This document shows, in pieces, positions 51,759 through 61,091 of a stretch of 64,000 nucleotides of DNA. This DNA comes from Dyadobacter koreensis. GTDB lineage: Bacteria; Bacteroidota; Bacteroidia; Cytophagales; Spirosomataceae. Every line of letters starts with the position of its first letter. Position 1 is the first letter of the stretch. The stretch is from contig NZ_FNXY01000009.1 in assembly GCF_900108855.1 (NCBI RefSeq), positions 1-64,000 of the forward strand, written 5' to 3'. The notes under the pieces were generated by a model. That model saw only the letters and a list, made by a program, of their open reading frames with translations, made no database searches and had not been told where the DNA came from. A program made the position numbers and the translations under genes.

Positions 51759-51787
51759 CAAAGATACACTTTTTTTATAAAAAACAA
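51759..51787 (-). promoter_or_regulatory. Promoter for tRNA-Trp/secE, overlapping the tuf terminator
   Basis: On the minus strand the -7 box TATCTTTG (51759-51766) matches TAnnTTTG, with a TTG -33 box (51785-51787) 18 bases away. The -33 box lies inside the tuf terminator stem. The predicted start is about 25 bases before the tRNA-Trp. Confidence 0.65.
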
Positions 51788-51818
51788 GTGCATTTCATAA
51801 GAAACGCACTTGTTTTTT
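51779..51818 (-). terminator. Terminator after tuf
   Basis: AAAAAACAAGTGC (51779-51791) and GCACTTGTTTTTT (51806-51818) form a 13-base stem with a 14-base loop. On the minus strand the T tract is part of the stem. It lies 15 bases beyond the tuf stop. Confidence 0.88.
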
Positions 51819-51832
51819 AAATTTATCTTGAA

Positions 51833-53020
<1,188 letters not shown>

Positions 53021-53208
53021 GTCCTAAGTACGCTTAAAATTTGAATTTATTACGAATTTATTAAACACTATTGATTGATCCCTTTTAGCTTACATTTACC
53101 AAGCCCTTCAAAACCAATTAAACTAAATGCAAGGATCAAAATCTTCACTTAAACCAGACCCGTTTTCAAGCCACTTTAAGTTTCAGAATATTTTTAAATA
53201 TTCTTCCG

Positions 53209-53280
<72 letters not shown>

Positions 53281-53343
53281 AAAATTTCAATTTTTCTAAA
53301 TGCCACGTTCAGCATTTCAATCTAGTTGCTGATCAACTCGGAC

Positions 53344-53446
53344 AACCCCTGACCTCTTCCTTACCAAGAAAGTGCTCTACCGCGCGGCGGACCGTCCCTG
53401 AGCTACAACAGCAAAATTTCAATTTTTCGAAATGCCACGTTCAGCA
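53344..53446 (-). pseudogene. Degenerate tandem copy of tRNA-Thr
   Basis: The segment 53344-53446 repeats 53227-53314. It carries the tRNA-Thr 5 prime acceptor, D arm and anticodon arm plus 34 bases of 5 prime flank. Two defects break it: a 15-base insertion (CGCGCGGCGGACCGT, 53381-53395) in the D-loop, and loss of the T arm and 3 prime acceptor, which do not match beyond 53344. The anticodon stem has one change (CTTTC, giving a G:T pair). It cannot fold into a normal tRNA. Confidence 0.85.
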
Positions 53447-53552
53447 CATTCGCGTGAGAAATTAATCTCAGTTTAAACCACAGCCAAAAGCGACCAGCGA
53501 AAGGGCTTCAAAATGAATGTTTTTCGCTGATCGCTTGACGGTGCCTTAATTG

Positions 53553-53625
53553 AGCGGAAGACGAGGTTCGAACTCGCGACCTATAGCTTGGAAGGCTATC
53601 GCTCTACCAGCTGAGCTACTTCCGC
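53553..53625 (-). tRNA. tRNA-Gly (anticodon TCC)
   Basis: The acceptor stem GCGGAAG pairs with CTTCCGC; the D stem is GCTC/GAGC; the anticodon stem ATAGC/GCTAT has loop CTTCCAA (anticodon TCC); the T arm has TTCGAAC. The discriminator is T, usual for glycine. It reads GGA and GGG. Confidence 0.95.
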
Positions 53626-53684
53626 ATTTGTTTTGTGCCTTTCTTTATTCTGGTAAATCATAAAGAAAACCTTGACACTAACTG

Positions 53685-53767
53685 TGGGGGCGGATGGATT
53701 CGAACCACCGTAGGCATACACCAGCAGATTTACAGTCTGCCCCATTTGGCCACTCTGGTACACCCCC
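53685..53767 (-). tRNA. tRNA-Tyr (anticodon GTA)
   Basis: A class II tRNA of 83 bases with a long variable arm. The acceptor stem GGGGGTG pairs with CGCCCCC (one G:T); the anticodon stem CAGA/TCTG has loop CTGTAAA (anticodon GTA); the T arm has TTCGAAT. The discriminator is A. It is the first gene of the tRNA-tuf transcript. Confidence 0.95.
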
Positions 53768-53819
53768 TTTCAACATTTCAACACAACCGTGAAAACCTCT
53801 TGTCTCACTTTTGGAGCTG

Positions 53820-53850
53820 CAAAATTATGTCCTTTTTCAATACGCTGCAA
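53820..53850 (-). promoter_or_regulatory. Promoter of the tRNA-Tyr-Gly-Thr-tuf transcript
   Basis: On the minus strand the -7 box TAATTTTG (53820-53827) and TTG -33 box (53848-53850) are 20 bases apart. The predicted start is about 50 bases before tRNA-Tyr. It is immediately downstream of the terminator of the sigma-factor operon. Confidence 0.65.
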
Positions 53851-53878
53851 CTTATTTGGAAAAATATTTTTAAAAAAA

Positions 53879-53918
53879 TTTAGTGTCTGTTAGAAATAAA
53901 AATCTAGCAGACACTAAA
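53879..53918 (-). terminator. Terminator of the ECF sigma operon
   Basis: TTTAGTGTCTG (53879-53889) and CAGACACTAAA (53908-53918) pair perfectly and the stem extends inward by TTAGA/TCTAG with one wobble. On the minus strand a T7 run follows. It lies 15 bases beyond the stop of the outer-membrane protein gene. Confidence 0.93.
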
Positions 53919-53932
53919 TCAATAGGTTATAC

Positions 53933-55045
53933 TTAAAATAATTTTATTCCAAAACTTAACATTTTTACGGAAGGCCCATGATTTTTCTTGTAGAGGTCGT
54001 TCAAATCGTAGTTCACGAACAAATCAGGAAATCTTCGGATGCCTAGTTCAAAGCCCAAGCCATACCTGACATCATTAGCGAAAAAGTTACGTCGGTCAAA
54101 AGTTTTGTCGTCGCTCTCCCTTTCGACAATCTTTGAATAGCTACCCAGGCGGTAGCCGCCATAAACACCGGCTGTGATGTGAGATATGAATGATCGACGA
54201 AAGCTTAATGTGGGCATGAGCGACAGATTTACAAATGGAAGCACGTATTTATTTTTCTCTAAGCTTATCTCATTTTGCTCATCATTCAGCAATGGTTCAA
54301 AATTTATCATGTCCTGATTTCTGACAATTTTATTATTGCCCTCAAACATCAGGTTGTACCAGGAAAAATCTATTCCAAAATCAAAGCTGAGTCTTGCTTT
54401 CTGACCTCTTGCAACCGTTGTAGATGCGATATATCCGAGACTAATATATCTTGAACCAAAAGGTTTTAAATCAGGCATTTCAACCGACGTGCCTGCCATC
54501 GTATTTAAAGGCGTATTACTTCCATAGGTATTCAGACCCAAAGCAATATTAAAACCTTTCCGCGGGCTTGAGCCCCAGCTTGGAACATAAGATTTTGCCG
54601 TTTGCCCTATTCTGGCGAAATTACCATCCTCGCCGTCATTCACTTCCACGCTACCGCTTTCAATCTCAACTTTCGTATTTCCGTTCCGTATACGCAGGCC
54701 CCCACGCTTTCCAATCCGCACATAATTTTTGTCGTCTCCCAAATCCGGCTTATTTTTCAGATAGTCATCACCGCTGAACTCCTCTACTATTAACGTCGTA
54801 TCCTGTTGTGTGCTGTCCAAACGGATTTTCAGGTCCTTGAGCAAAGCGTTCAAATCATATTTCAGGATTTTCTCCAATTCTCTCTTATTCTCTCCGTAAA
54901 TAACCATTCTGGTTTTATTACCAAACCTTACGATAATCGAATCATTTTTGGATATTTTTCTGATAGAAGAAGGCACATTATTATTTGCCGATAATTCTGT
55001 CAGTGACAGCAGCATAGCAATTACTAAGATGATTTTAATTTTCAT
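53933..55045 (-). CDS. Outer-membrane beta-barrel protein of the ECF sigma operon
   Basis: A 370-residue secreted protein with a signal peptide (ending LSANNN). Residues about 25-140 are a charged, soluble-looking region; residues about 150-370 alternate hydrophobic and polar residues with many aromatic strand ends (YISLGYIAS, YVLPFVNLSLMPTLSF, GLGFELGIR) and finish with MLSFGIKLF, a barrel-type terminal Phe. I recognise no enzyme. It is the last gene of the sigma-factor operon, 19 bases after the membrane protein gene. It could be the envelope component that the pair monitors. Confidence 0.75.
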   Translation of the reverse strand: MKIKIILVIAMLLSLTELSANNNVPSSIRKISKNDSIIVRFGNKTRMVIYGENKRELEKILKYDLNALLKDLKIRLDSTQQDTTLIVEEFSGDDYLKNKPDLGDDKNYVRIGKRGGLRIRNGNTKVEIESGSVEVNDGEDGNFARIGQTAKSYVPSWGSSPRKGFNIALGLNTYGSNTPLNTMAGTSVEMPDLKPFGSRYISLGYIASTTVARGQKARLSFDFGIDFSWYNLMFEGNNKIVRNQDMINFEPLLNDEQNEISLEKNKYVLPFVNLSLMPTLSFRRSFISHITAGVYGGYRLGSYSKIVERESDDKTFDRRNFFANDVRYGLGFELGIRRFPDLFVNYDLNDLYKKNHGPSVKMLSFGIKLF

Positions 55046-55064
55046 GACATAATAGGGTTACCGA

Positions 55065-55865
55065 TTAATTCTTTCTTTCACGTTTTCCTGATATTTTTTC
55101 ATCATCATTAGTTCGGTCATCTGCTCTTGCAATTATACTTTTAGGATTAAATCCAACATCATCCCAATCAACAGGTTCCGCCTCCCTTACATTTTTAAGC
55201 TGACGAAAAACCCGTGACAAACGGGACTTAGATTTGTCTTTACCTTCACTTACAGGCTCCTCAACCTCCACAATAATCGTACGATCTGGCCTTTTTTCTT
55301 CTCTGCGCGCCATCTCAACCGTATTTGGCATGACCTTATCAGGAGCAACTGACTGAAGTATTTCTGTTTTTTCAACCTTTAATTCTTCCGTCTTTACAGG
55401 CTCAATTTTAGCAACCTGAACCTGAGCAGGGCGTTCAATCTTGTCAATTTCAACCCGACGTTCCAAATTTGGTTTTGTTAGCGGAGCTTCCGTTTTGACT
55501 TCCTGTTTTGCCAAAGAGGGTTGTTCTGCCGGCGACGAAATTTTCAATTCTTGTCCCAACAGACCTTTGTCTTTAACAGAAATGGAATCTCCGGGCAGAT
55601 CTTTCTTCGGAATTATTTGTTCAACCTTGGCGATTTCAGAACTGCCTGGCACCGGAGATGAAATATCATTTTGGCCCTGCCATACAAGATAACCTGTAAG
55701 CAATGTCAGAACAACGCTCGCCGCCGCATACCACACCCACGCCACCATTCGCCGCGATTTCGTTTTTTGTCCTTCTCGAATTCGTTTCCAGGCTAATTCA
55801 GAAGGTTTTTTCTCCAATGACGCAAGTCTCTTCTGGAAAAGATCATCAACCGGATGCTTTTTCAT
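55065..55865 (-). CDS. Single-pass membrane protein, possible anti-sigma factor
   Basis: A 266-residue protein. Residues 1-38 are a cytoplasmic segment (VDDLFQKRLASLEKKPSELAWKRI), residues about 39-62 the transmembrane helix (WVWYAAASVVLTLLTGYLVW), and the rest a long, charged, low-complexity periplasmic tail. The first 20 bases overlap the sigma gene, implying coupled translation. The position and topology are those of anti-sigma factors in Bacteroidota, but the classical ZAS zinc motif is absent, so the role is inferred from context. Confidence 0.7.
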   Translation of the reverse strand: MKKHPVDDLFQKRLASLEKKPSELAWKRIREGQKTKSRRMVAWVWYAAASVVLTLLTGYLVWQGQNDISSPVPGSSEIAKVEQIIPKKDLPGDSISVKDKGLLGQELKISSPAEQPSLAKQEVKTEAPLTKPNLERRVEIDKIERPAQVQVAKIEPVKTEELKVEKTEILQSVAPDKVMPNTVEMARREEKRPDRTIIVEVEEPVSEGKDKSKSRLSRVFRQLKNVREAEPVDWDDVGFNPKSIIARADDRTNDDEKISGKRERKN

Positions 55866-56436
55866 AATTCAGTTTTTTTTTGAAATCATTTTCCCATGCT
55901 CCAACCATCTTTTGCAATAAGGCACGTGCCCGGTGAAGCTGGGATTTTGAAGTACTCTCTGTAATTCCTAACAATTCTGCAATTTCGCTATGCGCATAGC
56001 CTTCAATCGCGTATAAATTAAAAACAGTGCGATAGCCAACCGGCAACTGTTCGATCAGATTTAACAACTCCTGGGTTTCGATATTCTGGTCAGCGTAATT
56101 GTAATCCGGGATATTTGCAGCCTCGTCAGATAAAATATCCTCAGGCATTTGCTTTCTCTTCCGTAAAAGTCCTAACGCTTCATTAACCATAATTCTCCTG
56201 ATCCACCCCTCGAAACTGCCCTCGCTGTTGAACTGGTCAATTTTACCAAACACTTTCAGGAAACCTTCCACCATTACATCTTCTGCGGTCATTTCATCAC
56301 CCAGGTAACGAAAGCATACCCCCAGCATGCGCGGGCCATACTTTTCATACACCTGTCTCTGCGCTCTGGCGTCTTCTTGCCGGAGTGCTTTGATCAGTTG
56401 TGCTTCCTGGTTGAAAAATGATAAAATTCGACCCAT
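55846..56436 (-). CDS. ECF RNA polymerase sigma factor
   Basis: A 196-residue sigma-70 family protein. Region 2 includes GDEMTAEDVMVEGFLKVFGKIDQF and GWIRRIMVNEAL. Region 4 is a helix-turn-helix: LPVGYRTVFNLYAIEGYAHSEIAELLGITESTSKSQLHRARALL. It directs RNA polymerase to a special promoter set, probably in response to an envelope signal via the overlapping membrane protein. The operon is sigma, membrane protein, outer-membrane protein. Confidence 0.92.
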   Translation of the reverse strand: MGRILSFFNQEAQLIKALRQEDARAQRQVYEKYGPRMLGVCFRYLGDEMTAEDVMVEGFLKVFGKIDQFNSEGSFEGWIRRIMVNEALGLLRKRKQMPEDILSDEAANIPDYNYADQNIETQELLNLIEQLPVGYRTVFNLYAIEGYAHSEIAELLGITESTSKSQLHRARALLQKMVGAWENDFKKKLNYEKASG

Positions 56437-56688
56437 TCTAATGTTGTTTCACCAGTAAGATGCAAAAGCCTGGCGACGAGGTTGCATGGAACATGATGTT
56501 TTTTTTTAATATTTCATTCCTGATAATTTCAGTAAATACTTACCGGTCACAACTAGCTATATATCAACGTTTTAAATAAATTCATACACTAGAAAAATTG
56601 TTATTTAAATATATTTGGCATGTTACTGGAAAAAATCACAAAGCTTCATTTAGTTTTATAGCTGATTTGCTAATTATTCCCGATTACC

Positions 56689-57498
56689 ATGTTCGATTCT
56701 TCAGCGCCTATTGGCATATTTGACAGCGGCATTGGCGGCATGACTGTCGCGAGTGCGGTCACACGCCTGCTACCAAATGAAAATACCATTTATTTTGGAG
56801 ATACCGCTCATTTGCCTTACGGCGATAAGTCAACAGCATCCATTCAGGCTTATTCGATCAAGATCTGTAACATGCTTTTACAGCAAAATTGCAAACTTAT
56901 ATTAATCGCCTGCAACTCCGCTTCCGCGGCATCTTTCGAACTCGTTCGTGAATATGTCGGCAGTAAAGCCAAGGTATTAAATGTCATCGATCCTGTCGTC
57001 GACTACATCAAAGAGCATTATGACGGAAAAACAATAGGGCTTATTGGAACAAAACAGACTGTTTTATCCAATGTTTACAAAAAGAAAGTGGATGCTCTAA
57101 ACAAAAATGTCCATCTAAAATCGCTGGCAACACCTTTATTGGCGCCCATGATTGAAGAAGGTTTTTTTGATAATAATATCAGCGAAAGCATAATTGACAG
57201 TTATTTGTCAGACCCAACGTTAGATGGCATTGAGGCACTGATTCTAGGCTGTACGCATTATCCCCTTATCAAAAACCAGATCAGTAAATATTACGAAAAT
57301 GATGTGGAGATTTTAGATACGTCTGAAATTGTTGCGCACTCGTTACGTGCCTGGCTTGAACAACATTATCTGGTCAACGAAAAGGGTACGGGGAAACGCC
57401 AGTTCTATGTTTCTGACTACACACTTTCTTTCGAGCAGTCCACAAACATATTTTTCGGTCAGCAAATCCAACTTGAACATTATCCTTTGTGGGAATAA
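56689..57498 (+). CDS. murI: Glutamate racemase
   Basis: A 269-residue cytoplasmic enzyme that makes D-glutamate for peptidoglycan. The opening PIGIFDSGIGGMTVASAV is the substrate-binding signature. The two catalytic cysteines are visible: IACNSASAAS near residue 74 and LGCTHYPL near 187. Length is standard. It is monocistronic, and its 3 prime end faces the GH106-like gene across a palindromic repeat. Confidence 0.96.
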   Translation: MFDSSAPIGIFDSGIGGMTVASAVTRLLPNENTIYFGDTAHLPYGDKSTASIQAYSIKICNMLLQQNCKLILIACNSASAASFELVREYVGSKAKVLNVIDPVVDYIKEHYDGKTIGLIGTKQTVLSNVYKKKVDALNKNVHLKSLATPLLAPMIEEGFFDNNISESIIDSYLSDPTLDGIEALILGCTHYPLIKNQISKYYENDVEILDTSEIVAHSLRAWLEQHYLVNEKGTGKRQFYVSDYTLSFEQSTNIFFGQQIQLEHYPLWE

Positions 57499-57504
57499 TT
57501 GTCT

Positions 57505-57561
57505 GCCACGAATACACTAATGTTCACGAAGAAGATTTGCGAATATTAGTGTATTCGTGGC
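57505..57561. repeat. Dispersed palindrome GCCACGAATACACTAAT, copy 2; likely bidirectional terminator
   Basis: Arms GCCACGAATACACTAAT (57505-57521) and its exact reverse complement (57545-57561). The interior holds TTCACGAA and TTTGCGAA, so the near-palindrome continues inward. It sits between the stops of murI (plus) and the GH106-like gene (minus). It is related to the element at 6508-6577. Confidence 0.75.
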
Positions 57562-57569
57562 GAAAAAAA

Positions 57570-60095
57570 TTAGTATAACAAACGAATCGGTCCCAGCAAG
57601 CCGGATGGCATCGGCTCCCAGTTATCTGCATTGAATTTTTTATATGTTATATCAACAATATTGATATCATAAAATTTCTTCCACTCAGGAGCCTGCCTGT
57701 CGCGCAGGCGCATGTAATTAGCTGAAAGGTTTGTTACTTCAATCTCGATTTTATTTCCCTTTTCTTTTAGTATGTCCGGCATTAGTTTTAACTGAAAGGG
57801 AATAGACCACGCCGTTCCAATTTCTTTTCCATTAAGCTTCACCGCAGCAACCTCACGAACATCTCCTAAATCCAGAATAATTGAGTTGGATGACAGCAAT
57901 TCCTCAGTGACGTCGAAGTCCAGAGAATATCTGGCAGTTCCGGAAAAATACCGGGCCGTATCAGATAATGAAACCCATGACCCCGCTTTGATTAATTTTC
58001 CGGAAGCGGGCAGTGATGGTTTCCCTTTCAAAAACTCAATATTCCATGCTCCATCAATCACTAGTTGCTTTTCAGCTTTTGAAATAAACGGACTTTCGGC
58101 CTTTTTTACAGAGCTTCTCAAAAAACAGGATTCTCCCGGAAGTAACTTTAAAAAAACCTGACTTTCTCCTTTCTCAGTACGTCTGGACATCGGGACAGAT
58201 TCATTTGTCAAAGGATCATATCGCTCAATGTCCATACCTAATTTACCGGCATGAATCCACCCTTCTTTGAATGTATCCCCCAGATTAGTGATAAAGTAAA
58301 GAGACTTATCAGCCGATTTCTTTCTGATAAAAGTCAATCCCTGCCTGGCCCATTGCTCCTTGACAACTCCATGCTTTTGCAAGGCTGCCAGCCAATCCTT
58401 TGACACGATAACACCCGCGTTTTTCGCTTTCAGGTCATTAAGTTTTGTTAAGAATTCCTTCTGCCGTGGGACGTTTAAATGATAGCCAGTAACATTTGTT
58501 GGCAAATGTTCTGCGAAAATAATGTTAGCGCCTAATCTTGCCAGCCGGGTCAGCTCATTTAATGTTTCGTCAGGCATATACTTTGAGGGCGGGACTATAA
58601 TCGTTTTATAGGTTGATTTTCCTGACGACACTTCTCCACTCTTTAAAGCAGATAATCTTGACAACTGTCTGTCTGAAACATAATCAAAAGCGTATCCTTC
58701 CTTCCACAATTTCGTAGTGAGTTGTCCAAAAGGTAACTGTAACAACCAGCGGTCCACATGATGCACTTCCAGCAAATGAACTCCTCCACCTGATTTTGCG
58801 GGTGTCGACCAGAGATCATGAATAGGGAAATAAACCAGGATATCATTATCCGGCTGACTTTCCTGTAACAGTTTCTGACAACGCTCTACGTATTGATTTA
58901 ATAATGAAAAGTGCTCAGCAAAATGTGAAGCCGGCCCAAAGTTGGTTGATGCATAGAATAGCCAGCCCGGATAGGTTTCCTTTACCGGCGAATAAGTTGT
59001 CCCGTGGTAGAAAATATGATTTATTCCACCCGTAAATAATTCATCAATTTGCGGCTTTACCTGAGACAAAGAAACTTTAAAATGATTCGCAAGCCAGGTA
59101 CCTGTTTCCGAACTCACTAACTTTTTACCAGAAAAATGTGCCGCAGAAGAAGCAAATTTCATTGCAAGAGGATTCGGCGTACCAAATTGTTTGATCGAAT
59201 AATCCGAATCGATTCTCAGTCCAGGAATTGCAAATCGGCTTGTGCCGAATGATTCGGTCTCCGGAATATCCGCCTCATCATAAAGATCCAGTAAATTCCC
59301 CGGAGATCCATGCGCCTGATATCGCGTCAGAAATCCTTTTTCCTTACTCCATTTCGTCCATTCGTGCGCGTAACGCTCCCGAAGAAGTTCCGATAAAGTC
59401 TGGTGATAATCTATTTTGACTAAAACAGATTCTGACTTTCCTGTCGTATCAGTCAAAAGTGTTGGCTCATTTTGCAGATCATACCCCCTGCGCTTTTTAA
59501 ATTCTTTCAAAAAATCATCTGTCCAGTTCGCTCCATATGCTTCATAAGAGTCCATGTACATCGCGCGGGGCAATTCTTTTGCATGTACAAAAGCAGAATC
59601 AAAACGTACCAGATAATCGGCCATCGCTGTCGGATGGAAAGGGTCAAAAACTAATCCTTCACCACCTGGTGCTGCACGTTTCACCTCTTGCTTTGTCGGT
59701 AAAATCGTCCACTTACCATCTTTAAAAGAAATGTTTTTAGCTGCCATCTGCTTCGTTACATTCGGCCCGCCAAAAGGCCAGCCAGTTCCGGTTGTCATAT
59801 CAACTCCAAGTCCCAATCGTTTTCCCTCGCTGACCGTGTGTTCCATAACCTTTAACCAATGGTCTGTCAGAAAAGGAACGAAATCATTTTCGTATCCCTT
59901 CACGCCATAAATCGGAATGATATGAACGCCTCCTAAACCCGCTTTTGCGAAACCTTCGAGTTGTACAGTAATATCCTCCTGCGTAACGGCACTTCCCATC
60001 CACCACCAGTAAGTCCAGGGTTTTGAAGTTGAAACAGTCTGCGCCTGACTGGACAAACAAAAAAGAAGTATTATAAAAATGGCAATTGATCGCAT
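57570..60095 (-). CDS. GH106-like glycosyl hydrolase (alpha-L-rhamnosidase family)
   Basis: An 841-residue secreted enzyme from the ATG at 60095 (MRSIAIFIILLFCLSSQAQ signal). An upstream ATG at 60128 would bury the signal peptide and is less likely. The mature start SKPWTYWWWMGSAVT and the following FAKAGLGGVHIIPIYGVKGYE and MTTGTGWPFGGPNV are typical of the GH106/Glyco_hydro_106 family, whose characterised members cut alpha-L-rhamnosides. The last about 150 residues form a galactose-binding-like sandwich (YSLDFDVTEELL, LDLGDVREVAAVKLNGKEIG). It is monocistronic, outside the PUL. Confidence 0.85.
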   Translation of the reverse strand: MRSIAIFIILLFCLSSQAQTVSTSKPWTYWWWMGSAVTQEDITVQLEGFAKAGLGGVHIIPIYGVKGYENDFVPFLTDHWLKVMEHTVSEGKRLGLGVDMTTGTGWPFGGPNVTKQMAAKNISFKDGKWTILPTKQEVKRAAPGGEGLVFDPFHPTAMADYLVRFDSAFVHAKELPRAMYMDSYEAYGANWTDDFLKEFKKRRGYDLQNEPTLLTDTTGKSESVLVKIDYHQTLSELLRERYAHEWTKWSKEKGFLTRYQAHGSPGNLLDLYDEADIPETESFGTSRFAIPGLRIDSDYSIKQFGTPNPLAMKFASSAAHFSGKKLVSSETGTWLANHFKVSLSQVKPQIDELFTGGINHIFYHGTTYSPVKETYPGWLFYASTNFGPASHFAEHFSLLNQYVERCQKLLQESQPDNDILVYFPIHDLWSTPAKSGGGVHLLEVHHVDRWLLQLPFGQLTTKLWKEGYAFDYVSDRQLSRLSALKSGEVSSGKSTYKTIIVPPSKYMPDETLNELTRLARLGANIIFAEHLPTNVTGYHLNVPRQKEFLTKLNDLKAKNAGVIVSKDWLAALQKHGVVKEQWARQGLTFIRKKSADKSLYFITNLGDTFKEGWIHAGKLGMDIERYDPLTNESVPMSRRTEKGESQVFLKLLPGESCFLRSSVKKAESPFISKAEKQLVIDGAWNIEFLKGKPSLPASGKLIKAGSWVSLSDTARYFSGTARYSLDFDVTEELLSSNSIILDLGDVREVAAVKLNGKEIGTAWSIPFQLKLMPDILKEKGNKIEIEVTNLSANYMRLRDRQAPEWKKFYDINIVDITYKKFNADNWEPMPSGLLGPIRLLY

Positions 60096-60211
60096 TACTA
60101 AAACTGTTTTTTCTTGTAAAGACTCCATCAGGGCTTTCTACACCTACAAAGTCAATTTATTTTAAAAACATCTTCAACCGGTTTTCTTCTACGATATCTT
60201 TAAAATAAAAA

Positions 60212-60238
60212 AGGCGAAACCAATAGTTGATTTCGCCT
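60212..60238 (-). terminator. Terminator of the cytochrome oxidase cluster
   Basis: AGGCGAAA (60212-60219) and TTTCGCCT (60231-60238), with inner CAA/TTG pairs in the loop. On the minus strand TTTTTTATTTT follows. It lies 19 bases beyond the last gene. Confidence 0.9.
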
Positions 60239-60256
60239 CAATTAAATCCTCAAATA

Positions 60257-60544
60257 TTATTTGTGATGCAAAGCCTGCTGAACACGGGCCGTGACAAACT
60301 GACGTTCCTGCTGATTTTTCTTGCTGCTTCTGTACCACATGTATCCAATTACGGCAACTAATATGTAGGGCATTAGAAAAAGGTAAACGATACCTGTGTT
60401 CAGCCCTACCCCCACATTATTTCTTCCATTTCCCATAGAACTTTCAACACTTCCTCTGCACATTGCACATTGCGCCATTGTAGAAGGAACCGTTAACACT
60501 AAGAATGCAATTACAAACCCACAAATCGCCAGAAACTTTTTCAT
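60257..60544 (-). CDS. Small CAMC-motif membrane protein of the oxidase cluster
   Basis: A 95-residue protein from the ATG at 60544. The signal-like helix MKKFLAICGFVIAFLVLTV is followed by AQCAMCRGSVESSM and a second helix (LNTGIVYLFLMPYILVAVIGYMWY) with a charged tail. The CAMC pair could be a metal or redox site. Its ATG overlaps the TGA of the DUF420 gene (ATGA), so the two are translationally coupled. A role in oxidase assembly is inferred from position only. Confidence 0.8.
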   Translation of the reverse strand: MKKFLAICGFVIAFLVLTVPSTMAQCAMCRGSVESSMGNGRNNVGVGLNTGIVYLFLMPYILVAVIGYMWYRSSKKNQQERQFVTARVQQALHHK

Positions 60545-61080
60545 ACGTAATAGGGACTTATCAATAAATAAACAATTACACCGCTTACACTCACATAAAG
60601 CCAAATCGGAAATGCCCATTTTACGGCTTTACGATGTTCTGCCAGCTGGTTACTATAACCAAAATAAACAGCTCTTAATACAAACCAAACGACGACAATT
60701 GATAACAAGATATGTGAAATCAATAAAAAATAGTAGATCGGCCTGATAAAGCCCGAACCTCCAAACGGCGTCGATTCATTTGAAATATGATAAAGGATAT
60801 AACAAACCAGAAATATTGCACCGAGGATAAAGGCAAATGTCATCATCAGCCGGTGCAGATTTCTGTTATTAGTTTTTATAAAATAAAAGCCCATAAGAAG
60901 TAAAATCGCTGTCGCTGTATTCAACATACCAATGACATGCGGTAAAACTTTCGTCCATGAGCCCAAATCAATCTTCTGCCTGATACCGATCAGCACGGCC
61001 ACTGCAACCGGGATTGCTATGGCAAGGACATTAATTATTTTCCGGTATTTCTTATTCTCTTCAACCAATACAGTTGCCAT
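60541..61080 (-). CDS. DUF420 membrane protein of the oxidase cluster
   Basis: A 179-residue protein with five predicted helices. The pattern LPHVIGMLNTATAILLLMGFYFIKTNNRNLHRLMM with two histidines and YHISNESTPFGG, SHILLSIVVVWFVLRAVYFG and AEHRKAVKWAFPIWLYVSVSGVIVY is DUF420 (CtaM/YozB-like), which in Bacillus and Staphylococcus is linked to maturation of heme-copper oxidases. It lies 11 bases downstream of the SCO gene and overlaps the CAMC protein gene by four bases. Confidence 0.88.
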   Translation of the reverse strand: MATVLVEENKKYRKIINVLAIAIPVAVAVLIGIRQKIDLGSWTKVLPHVIGMLNTATAILLLMGFYFIKTNNRNLHRLMMTFAFILGAIFLVCYILYHISNESTPFGGSGFIRPIYYFLLISHILLSIVVVWFVLRAVYFGYSNQLAEHRKAVKWAFPIWLYVSVSGVIVYLLISPYYV

Positions 61081-61091
61081 AACAATTCGTA

